Below the pieces are notes generated by a model. The model was not told the DNA's origin. It was given only the letters and a program-made list of their open reading frames with translations, and ran no database searches. Below, piece by piece: positions 1 to 7,957 of a DNA stretch of 19,834 nucleotides. Made by a program: the position numbers and the translations under genes. Each line of letters begins with the position of its first letter. The first letter of the stretch is position 1. Location of the stretch: contig JAJXVC010000012.1 of assembly GCA_021782295.1 (NCBI GenBank), positions 1-19,834 of the forward strand, read 5' to 3'. This DNA comes from a bacterium. Lineage in GTDB: Bacteria; Eremiobacterota; Eremiobacteria; Baltobacterales; Baltobacteraceae.

Positions 1-408
1 CGCGCGATCGCGTTTTAGCGCGTAATCGTCGAGATCGCGCACCTGCACTTCCCAACCAACCACGGCGATTCGTCGTTCGCGGGCATGCCGTTCGAGGTGA
101 ACGGCGAGAAGATCGGGGGAGGCGAGAATATCGGCGTCATTAAAAAGGACAAGCGCTCCCGTTGCTGCGGCGATTCCGGCATTGCGCGCCTGTGCGCGGC
201 CGCTATATCCGCCTGGAAGATGGCGGACGTTCGGCGAGGAACGCGCAACTTCGGCAAGATATTCCGCGGTACCGTCGGTCGATTGGGAATCGCAAATCAG
301 CAATTCGTAGCGCGATGCATCGACCGTCTGCGCAAGCAGCGTCGGCACGACATGGCGCAACGTGTCGAGGCGATTATAGGTGGGAATAACGACGGAACAA
401 TCAAGCAT
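1..408 (-). CDS. Glycosyltransferase family 2, N-terminal part (cut by window edge)
   Basis: Read from the ATG at 408-406, the minus strand stays open for 136 codons to the window edge, so the C-terminus is missing. The N-terminus is a GT-A fold start: a hydrophobic first strand (SVVIPTYNR, residues 5-13), then CDSQSTDGT (about 39-47) in the place of the usual nucleotide-sugar motif, an SGRAQARNAGI segment (about 69-79) and NDADI (about 90-94) as the metal-binding DxD-like motif. The family transfers a sugar from a nucleotide-activated donor; donor and acceptor cannot be told from sequence. The start overlaps the end of the upstream GT9 gene by 8 bases, indicating translational coupling in the LPS operon. 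The Shine-Dalgarno sequence is weak. It appears to be the third GT2 gene in an alternating GT2/GT9 series. Confidence 0.85.
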   Translation of the reverse strand, partial: MLDCSVVIPTYNRLDTLRHVVPTLLAQTVDASRYELLICDSQSTDGTAEYLAEVARSSPNVRHLPGGYSGRAQARNAGIAAATGALVLFNDADILASPDLLAVHLERHARERRIAVVGWEVQVRDLDDYALKRDRA

Positions 409-1381
409 TTATTAAATCCGCGACACCGTCGACGACCTCGTCACGAAAGTGCGCAAGGGAGGCTTCGTCGTCGCTTTGTGGTTTGCGCAAACTGCGGCTG
501 GGAACCCGATACGGGGCCCATTCTTGTGAGGCCAATCGGAAATAGCGGTTTTCGAAGGCGACGAGCGTGGGCCTGCGCACCGCGCTTGCGACATGAGTCG
601 CACCAGTGTCGACGGTAACCACGCAGGCCGCCCGTTCGAAGACCGCCGCCCATTGGAAAAACGGAAGTTCGCGCAGCACCGCCGCAGCCCCGACCCCGGA
701 GAAGGCATCGATCTCGTCGTCGACTTCGGCGTTCGCCGTAATGACGAGCGGCGGCCCGAACCCAGTGAGCCGGCGCGCAAGTTCGACCGTCGATGCCGGC
801 GAGCTGCCGCTATGAAACCAACGCGGCGCGAGGTGGAGAACGATCGGCCGATCCGGAAGCGCGGCGACCGCTGCTCGGTCCTCGTCGCGGAGGTCGAGGC
901 GCAGATCGAGGACGCGTTCGCGCGCTCCCCCGAGGGCGACGAGATCGAGCAGTTGGTCGACTTCATGGCGCACCACGCGCTGCGGATCGCGTTCGCAGAG
1001 CTCGGGATCGGCCTCGGAGATCGCCATGCGATTGACGAACATGCGCGCAGTGAGGCGCGCAAGATATCGGCGCGCGTAGGTATAACCGACCCGAACGGCC
1101 GCGCGTGTCGCGCCGACGACGCGCAAATCTTCGGAACGTGGTGCAAGCGCAATTGCGAGATCGACATTTCGAAATTGCGCTCCAAAGTTCTCCGGACGGA
1201 TCGATCTTGGTAGCGCGACGAGTTCGTCGATATCGGTATTGCGTTCTACGACGATACGATTGTAGGCGCTGGTCACCATCGTAATATGCGCGTTTGGAAA
1301 AGATCGGCGTACCGTCGCAATCGCCGGTGTCGAAAGCAGCAAATCGCCGATTCGATCGGTTCGCGAAAGGAGAATGTTCAC
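401..1381 (-). CDS. Glycosyltransferase family 9 (heptosyltransferase-type)
   Basis: The 326-residue product has GT9 features: an N-terminal strand and glycine turn with RIGDLLLSTPA at about residues 9-19, a central HLAPRWF segment that aligns with the donor-site region, and near the C-terminus VDTGATHVASA, equivalent to the DsG..HlAaA motif of WaaC/WaaF/WaaQ-type enzymes. Family members use ADP-heptose to extend the LPS inner core, which fits the gmhA, rfaE1 and rfaE2 genes upstream in the same operon. The start is GTG at 1381, overlapping the TGA of the preceding GT2 gene as GTGA; the stop overlaps the next GT2 start by 8 bases. It is shorter and more divergent than the GT9 at 2325-3347. 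Exact acceptor and linkage are unknown. Confidence 0.88.
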   Translation of the reverse strand: MNILLSRTDRIGDLLLSTPAIATVRRSFPNAHITMVTSAYNRIVVERNTDIDELVALPRSIRPENFGAQFRNVDLAIALAPRSEDLRVVGATRAAVRVGYTYARRYLARLTARMFVNRMAISEADPELCERDPQRVVRHEVDQLLDLVALGGARERVLDLRLDLRDEDRAAVAALPDRPIVLHLAPRWFHSGSSPASTVELARRLTGFGPPLVITANAEVDDEIDAFSGVGAAAVLRELPFFQWAAVFERAACVVTVDTGATHVASAVRRPTLVAFENRYFRLASQEWAPYRVPSRSLRKPQSDDEASLAHFRDEVVDGVADLINA

Positions 1382-2286
1382 GAAGCGTTGCGTTTGTGTA
1401 ACGCGTTTTCGAGTTCTTCGAAATACACGCTTGCGAGCATTCGCCTTACCACTCGTAGCTCCGCATTACCGAGCGGACGGTCACCGGTAATCGTTGCAAC
1501 GCGACGACGCAAATGTTCGGGCACGCCTATCGCACGCAACACCGCATGCACGCCTCGTTGTATGGGATTTTCGCCGGTTGCGAGATAGGTGCGCCAGTGC
1601 GGGTGCAGGGCCGAAAGCGTTACTGCCGTGCGCGCCTGCGCTCGCGTTTGTCGCTCCATCTTTTCAATTTCGCTGCTTCGCGGCTGCGGCTTATAGTGGT
1701 AGGCGAGCGCGAACCGATTGAAGACGGCGCGCACACCGGCGAAGCGCAGCCGGAGACCGACATCGATATCTTCCCATCCGTATTCGGCGAATGATTCGTT
1801 AAAGCCGCCGATTTCACGAATCGTTGCGGTCGGCACCGATACATTGGTCGTCCAAAAAAAGTTCCCGCTGTAATTTTTCCAGCTCCATACCGGCGGCGGC
1901 AAGTCGTCGAACGATTCGACGTTGATCGCTCCACCACGAACAATAGCTGCAGGCGCATGGTCGTGCGATCGCAGGTGCTCTTCGACAAAATTCGGCAACG
2001 GCAAGACATCGTCGTCGATGAGAATGATGCGCTCTCCCGCTGCACGCGCGATTCCGACGTTCCGCCCGCGAGCGAGGCCTGCGTTTTGCTGTTCGACCAC
2101 GGTAAAAGCGCAGGAAGCACGCGATCGAGCGCGTTCGATAACCGCGGCGGTTCCGTCGGTGGAGCCATCGTTGACGAGAACGACTTCGTAGGAATCCTCG
2201 GGCACCGTTTGCTCGAAGCATGCATCGAGAACGCGCTCGAGGAGCGCGGCACGATTGTAGGTACAGAGTTGAATGGTCGCGCGCAT
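1378..2286 (-). CDS. Glycosyltransferase family 2 with C-terminal GT7C-like motif
   Basis: The reading frame is open upstream to 2745, but that extension lies antisense within and across the GT9 gene and carries no motif. I chose ATG at 2286, which gives IQLCTYNR at residues 5-12 as the expected first strand; a GTG four codons upstream is an alternative. The 302-residue protein has VNDGSTDGT (38-46), QNAGLARGRNVGI (67-79), the metal site DDD (91-93), and GGFNESF followed by GWED (170-173), the motif seen in the C-terminal domain of galactosyltransferase-type GT2 proteins. It is a clear paralogue of the GT2 at 3344-4216, sharing an NVS(V/I)P stretch and GWED. Its end overlaps the next GT9 start by 4 bases. 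It starts 38 bases after the preceding stop, with no obvious Shine-Dalgarno sequence. Donor sugar unknown. Confidence 0.85.
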   Translation of the reverse strand: MRATIQLCTYNRAALLERVLDACFEQTVPEDSYEVVLVNDGSTDGTAAVIERARSRASCAFTVVEQQNAGLARGRNVGIARAAGERIILIDDDVLPLPNFVEEHLRSHDHAPAAIVRGGAINVESFDDLPPPVWSWKNYSGNFFWTTNVSVPTATIREIGGFNESFAEYGWEDIDVGLRLRFAGVRAVFNRFALAYHYKPQPRSSEIEKMERQTRAQARTAVTLSALHPHWRTYLATGENPIQRGVHAVLRAIGVPEHLRRRVATITGDRPLGNAELRVVRRMLASVYFEELENALHKRNAS

Positions 2287-2324
2287 CGTGTTCGGCACTT
2301 CGACGCCGATGGCCGACTCCGCTC

Positions 2325-3347
2325 TTAGCGAGGCCCCTCCGCGTCGAGTAAGCCCGCTACCGCAGCGAGAATTCTCGGAGTATCGAGGCCGGCGATGCAT
2401 GCGTAATCGGCACAGGTCTCCTTTCGGTCGCGCGGGTGGCAGGGAAAGGCCGAACGCACGATCGCGCGCCGATCGCACAGCGGCGCCCAGCGTTCGGGAA
2501 AATCGCTTTGGAACGGAAAGATACCCACGGTACGTGCACCGGAGGCGGCGGCAACGTGCATCGAGCCGGTCGTGATACCGATAAACGCGCGCGCATCGCG
2601 CGAAAGCGCTGCAAAGGCGCCGATAGAGGAGCGCCCGACAATCGATCGCACCCTTGGCTCCTCGCTCTCCGCGACGACGCGAGCGACGAGTTCCCGGTCG
2701 GCAGCGGACCCGCCGAGCAGGACGGGAACCCCGAATCGCTCGCAAAGGGAACGGGCGGTGCGTGCCCAGCCGCTCGTCGGCCAGAGGCCGCGTTGCGTTG
2801 CGACGGCGTTGGTGGCGTGGAGGATGAAATAGCCGTCACGCTCGAGCGCGAGTTCGGCGCGCAACTCTTGTGCCGCTCGCTCGTCCTCTTCACGAGGGAC
2901 GATGCGCGGCCTCGCTCCTGCGGCATCGCAACCGATCGCGCGCGCATAGTCGAGCAAGATATCGGACCAATGCGAAGTGACGTCGCCGCGTTCGCTTCGA
3001 ACGACGACACGATGCGTGAACGACTGCGAATAGAGACGCCGTGCTTGGCCGACGCGGATCGGGATTCCGGCGGCGCGAACGGACGCTGCGGCGCGCGGCG
3101 TTGCCCACGTAACGACGCACGCGGCGTAATTGTTCTCGCGTAGCGCCGCGGCATGCCGGTCGACCGGTTCGCCTTCGTCGACGAAAACGCGCGCGATATC
3201 CGGTACGAGTTCGAGCGTTGCGCGATGCCCGGGTAAAGTGACCGCGTCGATGCTATCGTATTGCGTGCGAAGCGCTTGCGCCACGACGGTAGCGACCAAC
3301 GAGTCGCCGATGCCGCCGCCTGCGCAATAGAGGAGTGCGCGGTTCAT
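2325..3347 (-). CDS. Glycosyltransferase family 9 (heptosyltransferase-type)
   Basis: The 340-residue product begins with a glycine-rich turn and GIGDSLVATVVAQALR (about 12-27), the GT9 N-terminal signature. FILHATNAVATQRGLWP in the middle corresponds to the donor-binding region, and ITTGSMHVAAASGARTVGIFP near residue 265 matches the conserved C-terminal DsG..HlAaA..valFgP block. The C-terminal segment also has the paired cysteines often found in this family (about 300-315). By family it should be an ADP-heptose or related sugar transferase acting on the cytoplasmic face of the inner membrane during LPS core assembly. ATG at 3347 overlaps the stop of the upstream GT2 gene as ATGA, so both are probably translated together. 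Confidence 0.9.
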   Translation of the reverse strand: MNRALLYCAGGGIGDSLVATVVAQALRTQYDSIDAVTLPGHRATLELVPDIARVFVDEGEPVDRHAAALRENNYAACVVTWATPRAAASVRAAGIPIRVGQARRLYSQSFTHRVVVRSERGDVTSHWSDILLDYARAIGCDAAGARPRIVPREEDERAAQELRAELALERDGYFILHATNAVATQRGLWPTSGWARTARSLCERFGVPVLLGGSAADRELVARVVAESEEPRVRSIVGRSSIGAFAALSRDARAFIGITTGSMHVAAASGARTVGIFPFQSDFPERWAPLCDRRAIVRSAFPCHPRDRKETCADYACIAGLDTPRILAAVAGLLDAEGPR

Positions 3348-4216
3348 TTTTCCGGAGAGCGAAATAACTCGCGAGCGTAAATACCGTCGAGAAATTGCGC
3401 TTTCGCGATCGACCGTACCGTTGGGTGCGTCCGATCGTCACTGGCCAGTCCGGCGTAAAAAGCGAGAAGCGAATCGGGAAGCAGGTATTTCGCGCGTAGC
3501 ATATTCAGCCGATGTGCGCCGGTCGCAGCTTTGACGCGCGAGGACGGACTTTTCTCCAGAAAGCGACGCGCCATGCGCGCCTTTTCAACGGATTTTCGCG
3601 CGAGTACTTCGAGCGTTTCGTCGCTCGGTTTTTTTATGTGCCAGAGAAATGCATCCCAGGAAAACCGTCGGTGCAGGCCGCTCTCGCGTAAGCGAACGCC
3701 GAGTTCGGTATCTTCCCAGCCGTAGAGACGAAAGGATTCGTCGAACCCGCCCACTGCATCGATCGCCGCTTTTGGAATCGATACGTTGCACGTGCACAAA
3801 AACGCTCCCGAGTAGTGGGCCAGCGATGGCTTCGGGCGCTGCTCGTAGTCGGGGACGTTCACGATCGCACCGTTCACGACGAGCCCCGGAGCATCGTGCG
3901 CGGCTTCGTGTGCGGCAAGAAACCCCGGCGGTAAAACCACATCGTCGTCGCAGAAAAGCACGATGAACCCCTGCGCGACGGCGACCCCGCGATTGCGCGC
4001 TTTCCCCCGGTTGGGCTCGGCTTCGTACAGATAGCGAATCGGGAAACTGCTGGACTGGGCCATGCCCTCGACAAGCGCACGCGTTCCGTCGGTTGAGGCG
4101 TTGTCGACGACGATCGCTTCAAACTTCGGCGCTTTTTGCTGCTCGCCAAGCGAAGCAAGAGCGCGTTCGAGATAGTCCGCGCGATCTTTCGTCGCGATGA
4201 TCACCGAGAGCCGCAC
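3344..4216 (-). CDS. Glycosyltransferase family 2 with C-terminal GT7C-like motif
   Basis: I start this gene at GTG 4216, two bases after the stop of the LpxB-like gene, with a GGGAGA ribosome-binding site about a dozen bases upstream; a longer in-frame extension would run antisense-like through the previous gene and has no motif. The 290-residue protein has SVIIATKDR (4-12), VDNASTDGT (37-45), NRGKARNRGVA (69-79), a DDD metal site (90-92), GGFDESF (156-162) and GWED (166-169). It resembles the GT2 at 1378-2286 along its whole length, suggesting duplication followed by divergence. Context places it in assembly of LPS core or another surface glycan. Donor and acceptor are unknown. Confidence 0.88.
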   Translation of the reverse strand: MRLSVIIATKDRADYLERALASLGEQQKAPKFEAIVVDNASTDGTRALVEGMAQSSSFPIRYLYEAEPNRGKARNRGVAVAQGFIVLFCDDDVVLPPGFLAAHEAAHDAPGLVVNGAIVNVPDYEQRPKPSLAHYSGAFLCTCNVSIPKAAIDAVGGFDESFRLYGWEDTELGVRLRESGLHRRFSWDAFLWHIKKPSDETLEVLARKSVEKARMARRFLEKSPSSRVKAATGAHRLNMLRAKYLLPDSLLAFYAGLASDDRTHPTVRSIAKAQFLDGIYARELFRSPEK

Positions 4217-4218
4217 GA

Positions 4219-5442
4219 TTATTCTATCTCCCGAAGCATGGAGATCAGGGATTCCGCCAATCGTTGCGCGGCACCCGCATGGCCGGCGTAGAGGCTCTGC
4301 ATCTCTCGACCGACGCGCGTCCGCCACGTTCGATCATCGTAGGTTGCAAGAGCGACGCGAGCAACTCGACCCGGCGTCAGCGTTCCGTGCAGCTCGCGCA
4401 CGAGTTCCTCGCCGGCATCGATATTCGGCTGCGTGTGGAAGCGAAAACGTTTTGAAATTCTCACCGCAACCGCGCGTTTCAGCGCAGATCCAAGCCACGG
4501 AATGCGATTGAGGTAAGTAAGCGGCCCGTTAATAGCGATCAATTCCGCTGCATTGAGCGGCGTAACGGCAATCGTCGGTACGCCGAGCGCAGCCAGTTCG
4601 ATGCACTTCGTACCGGGGAGCGTCAGCGCAAGCCCGCTCGCCGCTGCAGCGGCGAGGCTCTCACGCACGATCGGAAATCGCCGCTCGCCGCTCGCGTCGG
4701 CAATCCACGCTCGCCCACCTTCGCGAATGAGGCGTCCTTTTTTCGACCATACTCGCGGGTCACCACCTGCCTCAACGGCCTTTTGTACGGCGTCGAGCGA
4801 CGTAAATGGTGAAATTCCAAAAGCGATCGGCAGCGATGGCTGCTCGGATCGCATTTGCAACGCCGCGGTGAAAAAGAACGGAATCATATGTTCGACTTCG
4901 TAGGAACGCGAACCGGGAAGAACGACGATTCCATCGCGTTCGAACCATTCGGGCAGCGGTTCCTTCGCCTGCTCGATCGCGCCGTCGATTGCGAGATTGC
5001 CCACAAGATCGATTCGTTCCGGCGGAACACCCCAGTCCTCGAGTTGCTTGACGTTTGCCGCGTCAACGGCAAATGCGCGCGCGAGCTTCCGAGCATATCG
5101 CGCGCGCGAAAATTTATACGTGAAGGCCATTCCATGAAGGCGTGATTGGACGCGCGCCGCATGCATGAGGTCGCCGCCGAGATAGAGGACGCCGTCGACG
5201 CGCTCGGGCAAACCTTCCAACGAGCGGCCGAGCGCAAACGCGAGATACTGCGCCGGTTCGAAAACATGCGCTTGTGGGAAGATCGCGCGCAGCATCGGCG
5301 CTTCGTGGCCGGTCGCGAAATCGTCGGGCACAAGGAACGCGTAGATATCGATGGTGGGTGCGAGCCGATAGAGCGCGCCGGCAAGCGGGCGCGCCCACCC
5401 TGCGGTTTCACCCGGGCCATTCACCGTCAGCGCGAGGCGCAA
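4219..5442 (-). CDS. LpxB-like glycosyltransferase (lipid-A-disaccharide synthase related)
   Basis: The 407-residue product has the C-terminal layout of LpxB (GT19, GT-B fold): LPGSRSYEVE (175-184) at the start of the second domain, LPGTKCIELAALGVP (275-289) as donor-site block, and PN...EELV (339-348). LpxB joins UDP-2,3-diacylglucosamine to lipid X. The N-terminus, however, reads NGPGETAG (8-15), where LpxB normally has a G-E-x-S-G-D type motif, and the protein is somewhat longer than classical LpxB (about 380). It may therefore be a related transferase with another acceptor rather than the lipid A enzyme itself. The start is TTG at 5442, supported by GAAGGAG five bases upstream and by position two bases after the rfaE2 stop. 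It sits between heptose synthesis and glycosyltransferase genes. Confidence 0.75.
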   Translation of the reverse strand: MRLALTVNGPGETAGWARPLAGALYRLAPTIDIYAFLVPDDFATGHEAPMLRAIFPQAHVFEPAQYLAFALGRSLEGLPERVDGVLYLGGDLMHAARVQSRLHGMAFTYKFSRARYARKLARAFAVDAANVKQLEDWGVPPERIDLVGNLAIDGAIEQAKEPLPEWFERDGIVVLPGSRSYEVEHMIPFFFTAALQMRSEQPSLPIAFGISPFTSLDAVQKAVEAGGDPRVWSKKGRLIREGGRAWIADASGERRFPIVRESLAAAAASGLALTLPGTKCIELAALGVPTIAVTPLNAAELIAINGPLTYLNRIPWLGSALKRAVAVRISKRFRFHTQPNIDAGEELVRELHGTLTPGRVARVALATYDDRTWRTRVGREMQSLYAGHAGAAQRLAESLISMLREIE

Positions 5443-5444
5443 CG

Positions 5445-5951
5445 CTACTCCTTCGACGGAGCGTGCGCGCGAACGCGTTCGACGATATCGGTTGTACTCG
5501 AGCCTTCGCGGTGCGGGGCGAGGCGAACTTCGCCGCCGTAGGCGGTGACGATACGCGCTTCAGGGAGCTCATCGATGCGATATTGGGCGCTCTTCACGTG
5601 AATATCGGGGCGAAGCTGGTCGAGCAACGCCTCCGGCGTCCGCTCCGCGAATCCGATCACGACGTCGACGCTGCGCAGCGCACAGAGCAGGCGTGCGCGT
5701 TCGTCGAACGTGACGAAGGGACGCGGGGCGCCTTTCAGGTCGCGCACGGATGCATCATTGTTCAGGCCGACGATGAGCGCATCGCCTTGCGCGCGCGCCC
5801 ATGCTAGATATTCGACGTGCCCTACGTGGAGAATATCGAAGCAGCCGTTGGTGAAAACGATGCGCTTATTTCGCGCTCCGAGCATGCGACGAAACGCGAG
5901 TGCATCGTGCATTTCGAGTACGCGCCCGAACAAAAAATCATCCGTCGGCAT
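5445..5951 (-). CDS. rfaE2: D-glycero-beta-D-manno-heptose 1-phosphate adenylyltransferase
   Basis: This 168-residue protein matches the C-terminal half of HldE as a stand-alone gene. It transfers AMP from ATP to heptose 1-phosphate, giving ADP-heptose. The nucleotidyltransferase signature TNGCFDILHVGH (34-45) with its HxGH and the segment AYGGEV...EGSSTTDIV near the C-terminus are clear. The usual KGGDY motif reads KSAQY here (120-124). The chosen ATG at 5951 lies inside the end of the kinase gene (14-base overlap) and has TTGGAG about ten bases upstream; the resulting length fits the family (about 160). A second ATG thirteen codons in is less likely because it would place the start deep past the ribosome site. 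It completes the pathway begun by gmhA and rfaE1; gmhB is not in the window. Confidence 0.92.
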   Translation of the reverse strand: MPTDDFLFGRVLEMHDALAFRRMLGARNKRIVFTNGCFDILHVGHVEYLAWARAQGDALIVGLNNDASVRDLKGAPRPFVTFDERARLLCALRSVDVVIGFAERTPEALLDQLRPDIHVKSAQYRIDELPEARIVTAYGGEVRLAPHREGSSTTDIVERVRAHAPSKE

Positions 5952-6921
5952 GTTCGAGTAACTCCAATATCTCTTGCGCGCTCGCCGTGGCCGTGCCGAG
6001 CTTCTCAACGACCGCTCCGGCGGCATAGTTCGCGAGCTGCATGGCTCGATCGATTGAGGCGCCGACGGCGAGTGCCAGCGCGAGGACGGAGACGACGGTG
6101 TCGCCTGCACCGCTGACATCGAATACCGTTCGTGCAACCGATGGAATCGTCAGGCGCTCGCCGTCGCGGCCGAAGAGCGACATCCCGTGCTCGCCGCGCG
6201 TTACGACGACATATCGGCAACCGAAGCGTTCGAGCAACACTTTCCCGGCTCGCTCCAGCGACACTTCATCGCGAATCGCGATACCCGAGGCCGCAACCGC
6301 TTCGCTGAGGTTCGGCGCAACGCAGGTCACTCCGGAGAACAGGGCTGCGTGCTGAGGCTTCGGATCCCCGAGGACGAGCGGGCAGAGGTTCGCCGCTTGA
6401 ACGATTTCGCGCGAAAGCAAGCCCTTCGCATAGTCGCTGACGATGACCGCATCCGCCCGCTTTGCAGCGTCGGCGACGACGGCGGCAATGCGCTCGGCAT
6501 CGGCGGGATGCAGCGGCTCGACGGATTCCCAATCAGCCCGCACGACTTGCTGGTGCTGGGCAACGACGCGCGTTTTCCTAGTTGTGGGGCGATCGTCAAC
6601 CGAAAGAACTCCGTCGGCATCGATGTTTTGTGCTCGGAGCATCGCGCGAACCTCGTTGCCGAACGGGTCGCTCCCGACGACGCCGATACACGCGACCTCC
6701 GCTCCGAGGACGCAGAGATTGTGCGCTACGTTTCCCGCGCCGCCGAGCGTGAACGAATGATTGTTGACGGCGACGACCGGAACCGGCGCTTCCGGAGAGA
6801 TCCGTTCAACGCGTCCCCAAATCCACTCGTCGAGCATAAGATCGCCGACGACGAGAATGCGTTTCCCCGCCATTTTTTCAAACAACAAGCGCGCGTCGGG
6901 AACCGCGAGTGCGGTACTCAC
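5938..6921 (-). CDS. rfaE1: D-glycero-beta-D-manno-heptose-7-phosphate kinase
   Basis: The 327-residue product belongs to the PfkB/ribokinase family and corresponds to the N-terminal half of HldE, phosphorylating heptose 7-phosphate at C1 with ATP. Visible motifs are VVGDLMLDEWIWG (24-36), GGAGNVAHN (60-68, PfkB signature 1) and DVSGAGD (268-274, signature 2 with the catalytic Asp and anion hole), followed by ANYAAGAVVEKLG as in other HldE kinases. Start GTG at 6921 overlaps the gmhA stop as GTGA and is preceded by GGAG; the longer frame would intrude into gmhA. The adenylyltransferase is encoded separately just downstream with a 14-base overlap, so the fused HldE of E. coli is split here. 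Confidence 0.94.
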   Translation of the reverse strand: MSTALAVPDARLLFEKMAGKRILVVGDLMLDEWIWGRVERISPEAPVPVVAVNNHSFTLGGAGNVAHNLCVLGAEVACIGVVGSDPFGNEVRAMLRAQNIDADGVLSVDDRPTTRKTRVVAQHQQVVRADWESVEPLHPADAERIAAVVADAAKRADAVIVSDYAKGLLSREIVQAANLCPLVLGDPKPQHAALFSGVTCVAPNLSEAVAASGIAIRDEVSLERAGKVLLERFGCRYVVVTRGEHGMSLFGRDGERLTIPSVARTVFDVSGAGDTVVSVLALALAVGASIDRAMQLANYAAGAVVEKLGTATASAQEILELLEHADG

Positions 6922-7517
6922 GGGCGATCTCCGAACATCATGCGCTGCTCCACGAGATCGCAAAGAATATGTGCCATCACTTGGTGCACCTCTTGCACGA
7001 GCGCGGCATATCCGTCGGGGCCGACAAGCGAAAGGTCGGCGACTCGTGCACTTTCGCCACCGCCGTTGCCGGTGAAGGCGACCGCAACGGCACCGTTGCG
7101 CTTCGCCGCCTCTAACGCAAGCACGATATTTCGCGAGCTGCCGCTGGTCGTCATGCCGATGACGACGTCACCCGGACGAGCGAACGCCTCGACTTGGCGC
7201 GAGAACACGACATCGTACCCATAGTCGTTGCCGATACAGGTAAGCGTCGACGAATTCACCGAGAGCGCTTCACTATAATATCCGGGGCGTTCGCGCAAAA
7301 AGCGCCCGGAGAGTTCGGCCGCCATATGCTGAGCCTCGGCGGCGCTTCCCCCGTTACCGCACCACAATATTTTGTTCCCTGCCCGAAGTGCGGCGACCAT
7401 CGCATCGGCGATCGCTTCGACTTGCGCGCGGTAATGCGGGGAATCGAGAAGCCCTTGCCGTTCGGCTATCAATTCTGAGAAATCGCGTCGGCCGTGCGAT
7501 GCGGGCAAGTCACTCAC
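6918..7517 (-). CDS. gmhA: Phosphoheptose isomerase (sedoheptulose 7-phosphate isomerase)
   Basis: The product (199 residues) is a SIS-domain isomerase converting sedoheptulose 7-phosphate to D-glycero-D-manno-heptose 7-phosphate, the first step of ADP-heptose synthesis. The hallmark GNGGSAAEAQHMAAE block, TTSGSSRNI and the QEVHQVMAHILCD helix near the C-terminus, with the active-site His and Gln region, are all present. I favour GTG at 7517, which overlaps the accB stop as GTGA, the same coupling seen elsewhere here; an in-frame TTG at 7529 would overlap accB by 16 bases and cannot be excluded. The gene opens the heptose/LPS part of the operon. Confidence 0.94.
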   Translation of the reverse strand: MSDLPASHGRRDFSELIAERQGLLDSPHYRAQVEAIADAMVAALRAGNKILWCGNGGSAAEAQHMAAELSGRFLRERPGYYSEALSVNSSTLTCIGNDYGYDVVFSRQVEAFARPGDVVIGMTTSGSSRNIVLALEAAKRNGAVAVAFTGNGGGESARVADLSLVGPDGYAALVQEVHQVMAHILCDLVEQRMMFGDRP

Positions 7518-7957
7518 GGCTCGATCCAAAAGAGATCCTCGCCTTGCGAAACCAACTCGCCGTTTTGCGGGATAATGCGAACAACTGTTCCCGCAAACTC
7601 ACTTTGAATTTCGTTAAAAAGCTTCATCGCCTCGAGGATACAGAGAACGTCGCCCTGCTCTACGCGTTGTCCCTCGTTGACGAACGCAGCGGAATCCGGG
7701 GACGAAGAACGATAGAAGACTCCCGTAAGCGGCGCGCTCACCCGTTTGACGTTTTTGGGCGGGCCGGCGACCGGCGCGGGAGCTGAGCCTTCGAGCACCG
7801 GTGCGGGAACGTGGCCGATCTGCGTTACTACCGGTGCGGCCGCTTCGCGACGAACGAGTTCATAGAGCGTTTCGCCGACGCGAACCTTCATGCGGTCGAG
7901 ATCGTGCTGCTCCATGACCGCAATAAGTCGTTCGATCGCTTCAAAATCTTGTTCCAT
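7514..7957 (-). CDS. accB: Biotin carboxyl carrier protein of acetyl-CoA carboxylase
   Basis: This 147-residue protein ends in a biotinyl/lipoyl domain (about 72-147) with the biotin attachment motif EAMKLFNEI, the modified lysine being K112. A proline/alanine-rich linker (about 50-68) precedes the domain, and the N-terminal ~35 residues form the helical interaction segment typical of AccB. It carries biotin between biotin carboxylase and carboxyltransferase in malonyl-CoA formation. ATG at 7957 shares one base with the hisS stop (TAATG). Unusually, accC does not follow; gmhA does, overlapping by 4 bases. The carboxylase subunit must be encoded elsewhere, if it exists. Confidence 0.95.
   Translation of the reverse strand: MEQDFEAIERLIAVMEQHDLDRMKVRVGETLYELVRREAAAPVVTQIGHVPAPVLEGSAPAPVAGPPKNVKRVSAPLTGVFYRSSSPDSAAFVNEGQRVEQGDVLCILEAMKLFNEIQSEFAGTVVRIIPQNGELVSQGEDLFWIEP

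Noticed and set aside
2287..2745. N-terminal extension of the GT2 gene at 1378-2286
   Set aside because: The extra residues overlap the GT9 gene in another frame on the same strand, are Arg-rich, and precede the natural GT2 first strand.
2436..3143. Plus-strand frame of 235 codons
   Set aside because: It is antisense to a clear GT9 gene and has no recognisable motif; long antisense frames are expected at this GC content.
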